The notes below the pieces were generated by a model. The model was not told the origin of the DNA. It did not search any database and saw only the letters and a list, made by a program, of their open reading frames with translations. A stretch of 64,000 nucleotides of DNA, taken from the NCBI RefSeq assembly GCF_000827885.1, contig NZ_JTKH01000024.1, forward strand, positions 987,675 to 1,051,674, given 5' to 3'. Both the position numbers and the translations under genes were made by a program. The DNA is from Vibrio renipiscarius. Lineage in GTDB: Bacteria > Pseudomonadota > Gammaproteobacteria > Enterobacterales > Vibrionaceae. Below, piece after piece: positions 44,235 to 52,918 of the stretch. How positions within the stretch are numbered: the first letter of the stretch is position 1; each line of letters opens with the position of its first letter.

Positions 44235-44861
44235 ATGACCACGATTGCACAGCAATTGGCTGAAATTAAAGTTATTCCCGTGATTGCGATTGACCGCGCA
44301 GAAGACATTATTCCACTGGGTAAAGCGCTAGCAGACAACGGTTTGCCAGCGGCTGAAATCACTTTCCGCTCAGATGCGGCAGTAGAAGCAATTCGTTTAC
44401 TGCGTGAAGCGCGGCCAGATATGCTTATCGGTGCAGGTACGGTGTTAAACCGCGAACAGGCGATTGCTGCTAAGCAAGCGGGCGCAACGTTTGTGGTTTC
44501 TCCGGGGTTTAACCCAAACACGGTTAATGCATGTCGCGAAATCGGCATCGATATCGTCCCAGGCGTGAATAACCCAAGCGCGGTAGAAGCGGCGATTGAA
44601 ATGGGATTAACAACCCTGAAATTCTTCCCAGCAGAAGCATCTGGCGGCATCAACATGCTGAAATCCTTGCTTGGCCCGTACACGCAAATTCAATTTATGC
44701 CAACGGGTGGCATCAGCACCAAGAACGTTAATGACTACCTTGCCATTGATCGCGTAATTGCTTGCGGCGGTACTTGGATGGTGGATAAAGCTCTGATCAA
44801 TGAAGGCCGTTGGGACGAGATCGGTCGCCTAGCACGTGAAGCCGCAGATTTAGTGAAATAA
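44235..44861 (+). CDS. eda: KDPG aldolase
   Basis: A 208-residue class I aldolase that splits 2-keto-3-deoxy-6-phosphogluconate into pyruvate and glyceraldehyde 3-phosphate. The Schiff-base lysine is K129 (TLKFFPAEASGG), with E41 and R45 (AEITFRSD) completing the site. It ends the glucuronate operon and is followed by a strong terminator. Many vibrios have a second eda with edd; this copy is dedicated to the uronate route by context. Confidence 0.95.
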   Translation: MTTIAQQLAEIKVIPVIAIDRAEDIIPLGKALADNGLPAAEITFRSDAAVEAIRLLREARPDMLIGAGTVLNREQAIAAKQAGATFVVSPGFNPNTVNACREIGIDIVPGVNNPSAVEAAIEMGLTTLKFFPAEASGGINMLKSLLGPYTQIQFMPTGGISTKNVNDYLAIDRVIACGGTWMVDKALINEGRWDEIGRLAREAADLVK

Positions 44862-44892
44862 ACTCGCGCAGCAACAGTCAAACCCAATGATT

Positions 44893-44918
44893 AAGGCTTC
44901 TTTCGAGAAGCCTTTTTT
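44893..44918 (+). terminator. Terminator after eda
   Basis: A perfect 9-bp stem AAGGCTTCT/AGAAGCCTT with a TTCG loop and six T. Confidence 0.95.
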
Positions 44919-44964
44919 AGATAAGCCGTTTTAGAACGATATCCATATTTTCTAGTGAGGCTCT

Positions 44965-45630
44965 ATGCAGATTGCTTTTTTACATACCTTAGCGGCTAAC
45001 CAGTCGTTATTTGAACCTTTTATCGCATCCAGTGGTTTAGATAAATGGGCGAGCATGCACCACCATTGCGCGCCGCAATTACTGCAACACGCGAGCACTG
45101 TCGGAATTGATGATGAATTGGCATCGATGGTTGAACAACAAGTGCTGAAATTGGAAGCGCAGGGCGCTGATTGGGTGGTTTGCAGTTGTTCGAGTATTGG
45201 CGCATTAGCCGAACAGGCGAACACCCGATTTGCCCAAGTGATACGTGTGGATAGACCCATGGCGATTGAAGTCAGCCAAGGCGATAGCGTCACAATTTTG
45301 GCTGCGCTCTCAACCACCATAGAGCCGACCATGAACCTATTAGCAGAATACGACGCTGATATCGCACAGCGAGCCACGGTGGAAGTGATTCCAGAAGCGT
45401 GGTCATATTATTTAGCCGGAGATAATGACGCGTACCTGGCGAGCATTGCGCAATACATCGACCAACATTGTCAAAATGATCGCCGTATTGTGTTGGCGCA
45501 AGCCTCAATGGCGCCGGCGATAGTACAACTAAACCAAGCAACGCGTGATCGCACTCTCACCAGTCCAAACCTGTGTTTGGCGTATTTAATTGCTGAGTTA
45601 GCAACGAACGAGCTAGGCGAGAAATCATGA
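44965..45630 (+). CDS. Asp/Glu racemase-superfamily protein, one catalytic Cys missing
   Basis: A 221-residue protein of the aspartate/glutamate/hydantoin racemase fold. The first active-site region carries VVCSCSSIGALAE with a cysteine, but the second, where a racemase has a Cys (usually ...QC...), reads IVLAQASMAPA. A one-cysteine site fits a decarboxylase or isomerase better than a two-base racemase. It overlaps the next gene by four bases (ATGA). It lies between the glucuronate operon and the YhcH-family gene, but a terminator separates it from eda, so a role in uronate use is uncertain. Confidence 0.72.
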   Translation: MQIAFLHTLAANQSLFEPFIASSGLDKWASMHHHCAPQLLQHASTVGIDDELASMVEQQVLKLEAQGADWVVCSCSSIGALAEQANTRFAQVIRVDRPMAIEVSQGDSVTILAALSTTIEPTMNLLAEYDADIAQRATVEVIPEAWSYYLAGDNDAYLASIAQYIDQHCQNDRRIVLAQASMAPAIVQLNQATRDRTLTSPNLCLAYLIAELATNELGEKS

Positions 45631-46145
45631 ATGGTCTATTACCTGAATGGGATCTTGCCCAAGCCGTTGGGATGTTTGGCTTTGCCATCGGTACAACTGC
45701 ATTTCTTCATCGTGATGGCCAGCGCTTTCGTCTGCATTTGATGATCTTTCAATTTATCATGTGTGGTCATTTTGTGATGATGGATGCGATGGTTGCCGCG
45801 TTTGGGAGTGGCATCAGCGCGATACGCAGTTACAGTTCCACCAAGACGCAATCCACGGGTGTGATGGTGTTCTTCATTGTAATGATTTGGGGGATGGGTT
45901 TACCTCAGTTAGATTACCTCTATGAGCTATTACCGATTATTGGATCGACAGTCGCAACATTGGCGTTGTTTAAGTTTCAAGGCTTGCCAATGCGATTACT
46001 GATGTTAGTGAGCTCATGCTGTTGGGTGATCAATAATCTTTTGATGGGGTCTATAGGTGCCACTTTGATGGAGGTGATCTTTATCTTCGTTAATTTAAGT
46101 ACGATTTTACGGTTGTATTTTGCGCAAAGCACGTCTCGCGCTTAG
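45627..46145 (+). CDS. YgjV-family inner-membrane protein
   Basis: A 172-residue membrane protein with about six short hydrophobic segments, resembling the YgjV (Imp-YgjV) family by the motifs AQAVGMFGFAIGTTAFLHRDGQRF (in part) and RSYSSTK. Its function is not known. It is translationally coupled to the racemase-like gene and ends at a shared terminator. In E. coli ygjV lies near the uxaCA/exuT genes, so linkage to uronate genes may be more than chance. Confidence 0.75.
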   Translation: MNGLLPEWDLAQAVGMFGFAIGTTAFLHRDGQRFRLHLMIFQFIMCGHFVMMDAMVAAFGSGISAIRSYSSTKTQSTGVMVFFIVMIWGMGLPQLDYLYELLPIIGSTVATLALFKFQGLPMRLLMLVSSCCWVINNLLMGSIGATLMEVIFIFVNLSTILRLYFAQSTSRA

Positions 46146-46160
46146 CGTCGATAATATAAA

Positions 46161-46187
46161 AAAACCGAGCACAGAACGCTCGGTTTT
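46161..46187. terminator. Bidirectional terminator between ygjV-like and YhcH-family genes
   Basis: A perfect 10-bp stem AAAACCGAGC/GCTCGGTTTT with a seven-base loop, serving two convergent genes. Confidence 0.93.
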
Positions 46188-46205
46188 ATCGTGATTTATG
46201 AACCA

Positions 46206-47048
46206 TTAGATGGCACTTAGTTTGCCGTCTTTGCTCATCATTGCTGGAACCCATGCTAGCTTATCTGCTGACATTTTGTTACCGCATGGTAGTTTAATAT
46301 GGTTCACTAACCACACAACACAACCGCGTTCAAGATTGAATAGAACACGCGCTTGTGAGAACAACTCACCATCATCAAAAGCTTCAGAAATAGGCATCGC
46401 AGCGCCTTGCCATGCGTTGATGACATCTTCTACTTTATGCTCAACCTTAAGAGTAATGACTTCAGGCTCCACATCTTTGACAATGCGCATTTCAATATTC
46501 GTGTGCAATCCCACTTGTTGTAGCGAGATCTGATGCGGAATATTGCTATCATTCCAAGTTAATGTGCTGTTTATGGATTGGGCGGCCAACCATTCATGAG
46601 AGATTTTAATGATTGCTTTGCGTACCGGCATTGGATCGTTCACCGCAACTAATGGGCGGTGTGGTTGCTGGGTATTGAAGACAATAAAGTCATGCGCTTT
46701 AAGATCGGCAAATTGTTCATTCACAAGATCTTCGCTAAAAGCCACATCACGCGCTTCAAGAAGATCTTCTGCGATGCTGTTGAATGGTTGAAGGCTATAA
46801 CCAAAGCGCTCTTCACCGGCCAGGATGATTTGAACGTCGATGTACTTGCGATGAATCTCAGATTTACAGTCGGTGATAACCTTGGTGTTGTCATCAACGA
46901 CAAAGAAGAAAACGTCATCACCGTCAAGTTGGTAACGACCATTCTCGACTGAAGCACTTAAGCGTTGTTTTACCTGTTCAATCACTTCAAACATTTTAAC
47001 TGGAAGATTCTGATATGTGTCCAGTTCAGATAAGTTGCCTTTAAACAC
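46206..47048 (-). CDS. YhcH/YjgK/YiaL (DUF386) protein with a C-terminal extension
   Basis: Residues 1 to about 155 match the DUF386 cupin-like family: metal-binding segments HRKYIDVQIILAGEERFGY and CxPHRPLV-like QQPHRPLV are visible. E. coli homologues of about 150 residues belong to sialate or sugar-acid operons. Here a further 120 residues follow, with LHTNIEMRIVKDVEPEVITLKVEHKVEDV and WVPAMMSKDG segments that I cannot assign. An UxuR-type operator, identical to one by dctP-dctQ, lies 62 bases before the start, so the gene very probably belongs to the uronate regulon. Anomer or epimer handling of uronates is a reasonable guess. Confidence 0.8.
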   Translation of the reverse strand: MFKGNLSELDTYQNLPVKMFEVIEQVKQRLSASVENGRYQLDGDDVFFFVVDDNTKVITDCKSEIHRKYIDVQIILAGEERFGYSLQPFNSIAEDLLEARDVAFSEDLVNEQFADLKAHDFIVFNTQQPHRPLVAVNDPMPVRKAIIKISHEWLAAQSINSTLTWNDSNIPHQISLQQVGLHTNIEMRIVKDVEPEVITLKVEHKVEDVINAWQGAAMPISEAFDDGELFSQARVLFNLERGCVVWLVNHIKLPCGNKMSADKLAWVPAMMSKDGKLSAI

Positions 47049-47110
47049 TAATTACCCCAATAGCCACGTGGTGGCTGCATTAGAAAGGGCCATTATAAAC
47101 GAGGAATAGA

Positions 47111-47124
47111 ACTGGTTGACCAAT
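47111..47124. promoter_or_regulatory. UxuR-type operator upstream of the YhcH-family gene
   Basis: ACTGGTTGACCAAT, the exact reverse complement of the site at 38130-38143, some 9 kb away. Confidence 0.75.
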
Positions 47125-47208
47125 TATGAGTGAATTTAGATGAGGAAGGAGAGCTGGATCAACAATTTGTTTGAGTCGGTATTCAAGCAAAGAAATAGGC
47201 GTAATAAA

Positions 47209-47236
47209 AATGCCAGAGAAGTGAATCCCTGGCATT
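47209..47236 (-). terminator. Terminator of proVWX
   Basis: AATGCCAG/CTGGCATT stem with a 12-base loop, followed leftward by TTTTTATTAC; it lies 32 bases beyond the proX stop. Confidence 0.8.
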
Positions 47237-47267
47237 AAATATGGGGGTTAGCGTATCTGACTAAACG

Positions 47268-48275
47268 TTAGAGTGCCGCTTGTTTTGCTTCAGTAATCCA
47301 AGAGTCAAAGAGTGCTTGGTTGGCTTTTATCCACCCATTAGCGTGCGCTTCAATATCGGCGGCACTGTTTTTACCTTTGCTCATGATCATGTTTTGTGCG
47401 CTGACATCGTTAATATTCACCTTGATGATTTCAAACAGTTTTGCGGCCGCTGGGTTATTGTCAGTAAACTGTTTGTTCGCGACAATACGCATTGAGTTCA
47501 TTTCAAAGCCATAGTTTTTACCATTGGGTAAGGTGGTGTCGACATCTTTTCGCTCACCCGGTAAGGCTGAAAACGGGACTTCCAGCCAAACCACGTCTTT
47601 ACCCGGAACCAACACACCACTTACCCAGTACGGTGTCCATGTGTAGTAAACGATAGGGTCGCCTTTCTTGTAGCGAGAGATGGTATCGGCGATGATTGCG
47701 GCGTAGTTACCTTGATTGTGGGAAACCGTATCACGCAGTTTGAAAGCATTGAGTTGTTCTTCGATCACCATTTCACATCCCCAACCCGGGTTGCAGCCGG
47801 TTAGGTCTGCTTTGCCATCACCATTGGCATCAAACAGTGCCGCAATTTTAGGATCAGACAGTTGGCCTATATTGGTAATGTCATATTGTTCTGCGGTTTT
47901 TTTATCAATCAAGTAGCCTTGCGCTGCACCGCTAATAAATTGGCCTTTACGATAAAAGCTATCATCACCGCCTGCCATTGTGTATTTGTCGGCATGGAGT
48001 GGGAACCAACCGACGGCAAGAAAAGTCGCATCGCCATTGGCGATCGATGTATAGCCCACATTGTAGTCAACTTCTTTGGTTTCTTTAACTTGGTAACCCA
48101 GCGCTTCAAGTGCTTTGTTAACGATCAGCGTTTGGAAGGTTTCTTCTGCCACAGTCGATTGAACGGGCTGCACCGTGACGCCTTCACCGGGTAATTTTTC
48201 CGCCCATGCATGATTGGATACCGCAAGAGCCGATACAGCGCTTACGACGAGGGTTTTCTTCCATGAATTATTCAT
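47268..48275 (-). CDS. proX: Glycine betaine/proline-binding periplasmic protein
   Basis: A 335-residue substrate-binding protein of the ProU ABC transporter. The signal peptide ends near NHAWA (residue 25). Aromatic residues of the betaine cage are suggested by YYTWTPYW (about residue 210) and DVVWLEVPF. It captures betaine or proline betaine in the periplasm and hands it to ProW. Its start overlaps the proW stop by four bases, and it is the last gene of the operon, as in E. coli. Confidence 0.93.
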   Translation of the reverse strand: MNNSWKKTLVVSAVSALAVSNHAWAEKLPGEGVTVQPVQSTVAEETFQTLIVNKALEALGYQVKETKEVDYNVGYTSIANGDATFLAVGWFPLHADKYTMAGGDDSFYRKGQFISGAAQGYLIDKKTAEQYDITNIGQLSDPKIAALFDANGDGKADLTGCNPGWGCEMVIEEQLNAFKLRDTVSHNQGNYAAIIADTISRYKKGDPIVYYTWTPYWVSGVLVPGKDVVWLEVPFSALPGERKDVDTTLPNGKNYGFEMNSMRIVANKQFTDNNPAAAKLFEIIKVNINDVSAQNMIMSKGKNSAADIEAHANGWIKANQALFDSWITEAKQAAL

Positions 48276-49363
48276 TCAGTTTTCTCCTGGATTGATTTTC
48301 CCAATGAATTTTTTGACGCCAGCTTGACGAATAATGAAGCTGGGCCGGTGTGATACCAACGTTGTTTTGTATTTTGGGCATTAATGCCAAGTTGTTGCGT
48401 AACGCGATCGAGTAAAATCGCGAGAATAACGATGCCTAATCCGCCAACCGCCGCGAGCCCCATATCAAGTCGACCAATACCACGCAAAACCATTTGGCCA
48501 AGCCCGCCCACGGCGATCATCGAGGCGATGACGACCATTGAAAGGGACAACATCAGAGTTTGGTTGACGCCGGCCATAATCGTCGGCATGGCAAGTGGTA
48601 GTTGAATGCGATAAAGCATTTGTTTACGACTTGCTCCAAATGAGTGGCCTGCTTCAATCAGTTCGTCAGGGACTTGCTGAATACCAAGGATGGTTAAACG
48701 AACGACAGGGGGAAGGGCAAAAATGATGGTCACTACGACGCCAGGGACGTTACCAATACCAAACAGCATCACGATTGGGACAAGATAAACAAAGGCTGGT
48801 GTGGTTTGCATGGCATCCAGCAATGGGCGAACGATTTTGGCTGCCGTATCGTTTCGGGCAAGCCAAATTCCCATCGGTAAACCGATCAGTAAACAGAAAA
48901 ATACCGAAGTCATCACCAGCGATAGCGTTGTCATGGCTTGTCCCCAAGCGCCAATCAACCCAATGAGAACCAGTGACACTAGCGTTGTCGCGCCTAGCTT
49001 GAGGTTTGAAAACTGCCAAGTAATAAGAAATAAGATCAACAACATAATGGGGGCTGGGGTAGAAACTAAACCCGTTTCAAATGTCGTGAGAATGAAGTCG
49101 ATAGGGACACGAATCGCTTGGAAAACCGGACGTCCGTGATTGACCAGCCACTCTAAACCGGATTCAACCCAAACGTCAAAAGGGATAATGGGATTAGAAA
49201 AGGGGTCCAGTATGTCAAAAGGGGCTTGTTCAATGGTTTCTGATGAAAGCCAATTCTCATCACCGGAAGGGGCTTCTTGTGACCAAGGATTGCTTTCGTT
49301 TGTTGTCGTTTCTGCTGGGGCTGGTGAAGCCCAAGGATCATTTGTGGTTTCTTGTGCTGACAT
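48272..49363 (-). CDS. proW: Glycine betaine ABC transporter permease
   Basis: A 363-residue membrane subunit of ProU with a hydrophilic N-terminal region of about 95 residues and seven predicted helices. The EAA loop (ELIEAGHSFGASRKQMLYRIQLPLAMPTI, seen in parts) contacts the ATPase. It follows proV after five bases. The long, Pro/Glu-rich N-terminus before the first helix is typical of ProW. Expected function is osmotic-shock uptake of glycine betaine. Confidence 0.93.
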   Translation of the reverse strand: MSAQETTNDPWASPAPAETTTNESNPWSQEAPSGDENWLSSETIEQAPFDILDPFSNPIIPFDVWVESGLEWLVNHGRPVFQAIRVPIDFILTTFETGLVSTPAPIMLLILFLITWQFSNLKLGATTLVSLVLIGLIGAWGQAMTTLSLVMTSVFFCLLIGLPMGIWLARNDTAAKIVRPLLDAMQTTPAFVYLVPIVMLFGIGNVPGVVVTIIFALPPVVRLTILGIQQVPDELIEAGHSFGASRKQMLYRIQLPLAMPTIMAGVNQTLMLSLSMVVIASMIAVGGLGQMVLRGIGRLDMGLAAVGGLGIVILAILLDRVTQQLGINAQNTKQRWYHTGPASLFVKLASKNSLGKSIQEKTE

Positions 49364-49368
49364 TGTGA

Positions 49369-50556
49369 TTAATCCCTATCCAATGCTTGAAGTAGACGTG
49401 ATTTAGACACGATGCCGAAATATTGCCCGTGTTCATCGACCACGGGGACCGAATAAGAGACGCCTGCGACATCGCCCAAAATGTCGTTAATCGGTTGCTC
49501 GGGGGACAGTGTGATGGTTGACTTGAGCTGAGCGCTGACCAAACAACGATTTTCTTTGTGTGCTTGGCGTAGGGACTCAATCGAGACTAAACCAGAGAAT
49601 TGGTTGGTTTTATCGACGACAACGCCATATTCACGATCATTGTCAGTAAGAATTTGTAAGGCAGAAGCGGGGCCGTCGTGTTCTGATTTTTTAAATACCG
49701 CCGCGGGATTTTTTCGCGCGATATCTTTAGCGGTCAACACGCTCGCAATGTTGACGCCACGGAAGAAGGCTTCGACATAATCATTCGCGGGATTATTTAA
49801 AATTTCATCTGGTGTACCCACTTGGACCACGACACCATCTTGCATAATGGCAATACGATCACCAATGCGCATCGCTTCGTCCAAATCGTGGGAGATAAAG
49901 ACAATAGTGCGCTTGTCATCATTTTGCAGACGAATGAGCTCATCTTGCATTTCGGTGCGGATAAGAGGATCGAGTGCTGAGAACGCTTCATCCATCAGCA
50001 GAATGTCGGGATCGCATGCCAGTGCACGGGCTAAACCAACTCGTTGCTTCATCCCTCCAGACAGTTCATCAGGATAGGAATCTGCATAGGGATCTAAACC
50101 GACACGAGCGAGCGCTGACAATGCAGAATCTTGACGCTTTTTCACTTCAACGCCAGCCAGTTCTAAACCGAAGGCTGCATTCTCAATGACGGTCATATGT
50201 GGCATTAATGCAAAGTTTTGAAATACCATCGAGATATGGTTTCGACGCACGTCTCGGAGCTGTTCATCTGAGATGTGAGCGATATCTTTGCCACGAAGTA
50301 AAACGCTTCCTTTAGTGGGCTCGATGAGGCGATTTAGCAAGCGAACCAGAGTTGACTTGCCTGAGCCCGAAAGCCCCATAATGACGAAAATCTCGCCTTC
50401 ATTAATCGATAGAGAGACATCGTGCACGCCGACAGTTAACCCCGTGGTCTCAAAAATAGAATCTTTGTCTGAGCCTTGCTCTATAAGAGCAAAGGCTTGG
50501 TTGGGGTTCTCTCCAAAGACTTTATACAGTCCTTGAACTTCCAAGATGGGTGACAT
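49369..50556 (-). CDS. proV: Glycine betaine ABC transporter ATPase
   Basis: A 395-residue ABC ATPase. Walker A is GLSGSGKST, the signature is LSGGMKQRVGLARAL and Walker B is ILLMDEAFSALDP. Two C-terminal CBS domains (about residues 280-395) follow, which in this family sense ionic strength. It is the first gene of proVWX and faces ectA across a 505-base regulatory region, so the two osmoprotection systems are arranged back to back. Confidence 0.94.
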   Translation of the reverse strand: MSPILEVQGLYKVFGENPNQAFALIEQGSDKDSIFETTGLTVGVHDVSLSINEGEIFVIMGLSGSGKSTLVRLLNRLIEPTKGSVLLRGKDIAHISDEQLRDVRRNHISMVFQNFALMPHMTVIENAAFGLELAGVEVKKRQDSALSALARVGLDPYADSYPDELSGGMKQRVGLARALACDPDILLMDEAFSALDPLIRTEMQDELIRLQNDDKRTIVFISHDLDEAMRIGDRIAIMQDGVVVQVGTPDEILNNPANDYVEAFFRGVNIASVLTAKDIARKNPAAVFKKSEHDGPASALQILTDNDREYGVVVDKTNQFSGLVSIESLRQAHKENRCLVSAQLKSTITLSPEQPINDILGDVAGVSYSVPVVDEHGQYFGIVSKSRLLQALDRD

Positions 50557-50723
50557 TCACCAGTCCTTTAATGTTGGTAGTATTTAACGTAAAAACCTTT
50601 GTACTCTAATTAATATTTGGGCGTAAATCAAATGAGCTCATGAGCGTTTTAAACGGGAGTTGGTTGTCGTGGTTATTTTTAGTTATTGTTTAATAAGGAT
50701 TAATTTTCATTTGTGAACTTTAG

Positions 50724-50740
50724 GTGTGTAAATTTCACAC
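50724..50740. promoter_or_regulatory. Inverted repeat in the proV-ectA region
   Basis: GTGTG-TAAATTT-CACAC, a symmetric site 168 bases from the proV start. It may be an operator for an osmotic regulator; none is encoded nearby. Confidence 0.45.
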
Positions 50741-50957
50741 ATTACGATCATGTGAGATAAATTAAACCGTGATTAAAGGCGTCGTTGGTGGGTGCTTTTT
50801 TCGTATGCCATTGTTTTGTATAATTATATTGCGGGTTTACCTGTGAGTGCGTTAAATGAGGTAAAGGTTGGTGTCGTCTTTTTTGTGTGGCAGCGTGGGC
50901 ATAAAAATAGTGTAAATGTGAATAAAAGAGTCATTTTACATTTATTTTCATCTTATA

Positions 50958-50973
50958 TGTGACTACTGTCACA
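50958..50973. promoter_or_regulatory. Consensus CRP-like site upstream of ectA
   Basis: TGTGA-CTACTG-TCACA is a perfect match to the CRP half-sites, 89 bases before the ectA start. CRP control of ectoine synthesis is inferred from sequence alone; no other strong promoter element was identified in the 50557-51061 gap. Confidence 0.65.
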
Positions 50974-51061
50974 CTAATGGCGGTGTTTATAAACTCTTCT
51001 TGATCTCATGCGTGGGGTATGATCAATAATAGAGGTGAACTAACTTAGAGCTCAAAGGATT

Positions 51062-51622
51062 ATGCGCCCTAATATGATTACTTCAGCACCTTGGGTGCTA
51101 ACAGCAAACAGCAATGCTTTTAAACGACACTTTCGTTTCCGAAGGCCTACGATCAATGATGGAAATCGTATCCATGCATTGATCGCCAATTGCCCTCCGT
51201 TAGATACTAACTCTGCATACTGTAATTTTCTTCAAGCTTCACACTTCAGTGATACGTGCGTCGTAGCCGAATTTGATGGCGCTATCGCGGGATTCATCTC
51301 TGCCTATTTAAAGCCTCAATCAACCACCCCTAATACTTTGTTTATTTGGCAGGTAGCCGTCGATGACAAGCATCGCGGGCAAGGTCTGGCTTATCAAATG
51401 CTCAACGAACTTCTTTCTCGCTGTTCGGGTATGAATATTGAGTACGTTGAGACGACAATCACGAAAGATAACAAAGGGTCGTGGGCATTATTCAAAAAAT
51501 TGGATCGCGAAAATTCTGGAGATGGCGAGGTGTCAATATTCCTCGACCAAACTCAGCATTTCTATGGTGATCATGACACTGAATATTTGTTCCGCATCCC
51601 TCTTCGTAACACTTACAAATAA
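51062..51622 (+). CDS. ectA: Diaminobutyrate acetyltransferase
   Basis: A 186-residue GNAT acetyltransferase that makes N-gamma-acetyl-2,4-diaminobutyrate from diaminobutyrate and acetyl-CoA, second step of ectoine synthesis. The acetyl-CoA loop VDDKHRGQGLAYQML and the EctA-specific FRRPTINDGNRIHALIANCPPLDTNS region are present. AAGGA ends only two bases before the ATG, so initiation may instead use the in-frame ATG at 51074. It leads the ectABC operon. Confidence 0.95.
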   Translation: MRPNMITSAPWVLTANSNAFKRHFRFRRPTINDGNRIHALIANCPPLDTNSAYCNFLQASHFSDTCVVAEFDGAIAGFISAYLKPQSTTPNTLFIWQVAVDDKHRGQGLAYQMLNELLSRCSGMNIEYVETTITKDNKGSWALFKKLDRENSGDGEVSIFLDQTQHFYGDHDTEYLFRIPLRNTYK

Positions 51623-51643
51623 GGATTAATTGACGGTCCCATT

Positions 51644-52909
51644 ATGGATATTTTTAATCAGTACGAGTCAAAAGTACGCTCATATTCAAACAACTTTCCT
51701 GTTCTCTTTAAAAAAGCTAAAGGCTGTTGGCTAGAAACCGACTCAGGTGAACGCTACCTTGATTTTTTAGCGGGCGCAGGCTCTCTTAATTACGGACATA
51801 ACAACAGTGAGTTACAAACTGCGCTGGTGGACTATATTACGAGCGATGGCATTACTCATGGTTTGGATATGCATTCTAATGCCAAGGCTGACTTTCTGGT
51901 CGCGCTGAACAAATACATCTTTCAACCAAGATCATTAGATTACAAAGTTCAGTTTACTGGCCCGACGGGTACTAATGCCGTTGAAGCGGCACTTAAGCTC
52001 GCAAGGAAAGTGAAAGGGCGTCCGAATGTTGTCGCTTTCACTAACGGTTTTCATGGCTGTACCGCAGGTGCACTTGCGGCAACCGGTAATCAACATCATC
52101 GTGGCGGGAATGGGTTGCCGTTGGCGGGTGTCACTCGTCTTCCATATGAGGGCTATGCTGGTATAGATAGTTTAAGCCTGTTTGAAACGATGTTAACGGA
52201 TGCATCGAGTGGTCTTGATAAACCCGCTGCCGTGTTACTTGAAACAGTTCAGGGTGAGGGGGGCTTAAATGTCGCGTCAAATCAATGGTTGCAACGACTA
52301 GAAAAAATCTGTCGTGACAATGATGTGTTGCTGATTGTGGATGATATCCAAGCAGGCTGTGGTCGTACGGGGACTTTCTTTAGTTTCGAGCCTGCGGGTA
52401 TTAAGCCTGACATTGTCACACTGTCAAAATCCATCAGTGGCTATGGCTTACCGATGGCGATCGTTTTACTGAAACCAGAGCTTGATTCTTGGAAGCCTGG
52501 CGAACACAACGGAACTTTCCGTGGCAATAACCACGCCTTTGTGACGGCTGCACATTCACTACAGATGTTCTGGTCAGATAATGCGCTGGAAGAAAATATT
52601 GCAGCACGCTCGGCGCAAGTGTCAGAAACATTGTCCTTAGTGATGAAGCGTTATCCGCAACTGTTTGAACAGCAGAAAGGGCGCGGTTTGATGATTGGCG
52701 TTGAGTGTAGTTGTGGTGAAACGGCATCACTGATTGCGCGTGAGTGTTTTGCGAATGGCATGGTGATTGAAACGGCGGGGCCGAATGATGAAGTGGTCAA
52801 GTTTTTCTCTCCATTGACGATTACGCAAAGTGAAATGGCACAAGGGATGAAGATCTTCGAGCAGGCGGTTGACACTGTTGCATCAAAGCTGATTAAGAAA
52901 GCCTCGTAA
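51644..52909 (+). CDS. ectB: Diaminobutyrate-2-oxoglutarate transaminase
   Basis: A 421-residue class III PLP aminotransferase that forms L-2,4-diaminobutyrate from aspartate semialdehyde and glutamate. The PLP lysine lies in VTLSKSISGYGLPM, and VDDIQAGCGRTG contains the conserved pyridine-nitrogen Asp. It is 21 bases after ectA and 9 before ectC. Its substrate needs aspartokinase activity, for which no dedicated gene is present here. Confidence 0.95.
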   Translation: MDIFNQYESKVRSYSNNFPVLFKKAKGCWLETDSGERYLDFLAGAGSLNYGHNNSELQTALVDYITSDGITHGLDMHSNAKADFLVALNKYIFQPRSLDYKVQFTGPTGTNAVEAALKLARKVKGRPNVVAFTNGFHGCTAGALAATGNQHHRGGNGLPLAGVTRLPYEGYAGIDSLSLFETMLTDASSGLDKPAAVLLETVQGEGGLNVASNQWLQRLEKICRDNDVLLIVDDIQAGCGRTGTFFSFEPAGIKPDIVTLSKSISGYGLPMAIVLLKPELDSWKPGEHNGTFRGNNHAFVTAAHSLQMFWSDNALEENIAARSAQVSETLSLVMKRYPQLFEQQKGRGLMIGVECSCGETASLIARECFANGMVIETAGPNDEVVKFFSPLTITQSEMAQGMKIFEQAVDTVASKLIKKAS

Positions 52910-52918
52910 GGAGATACC

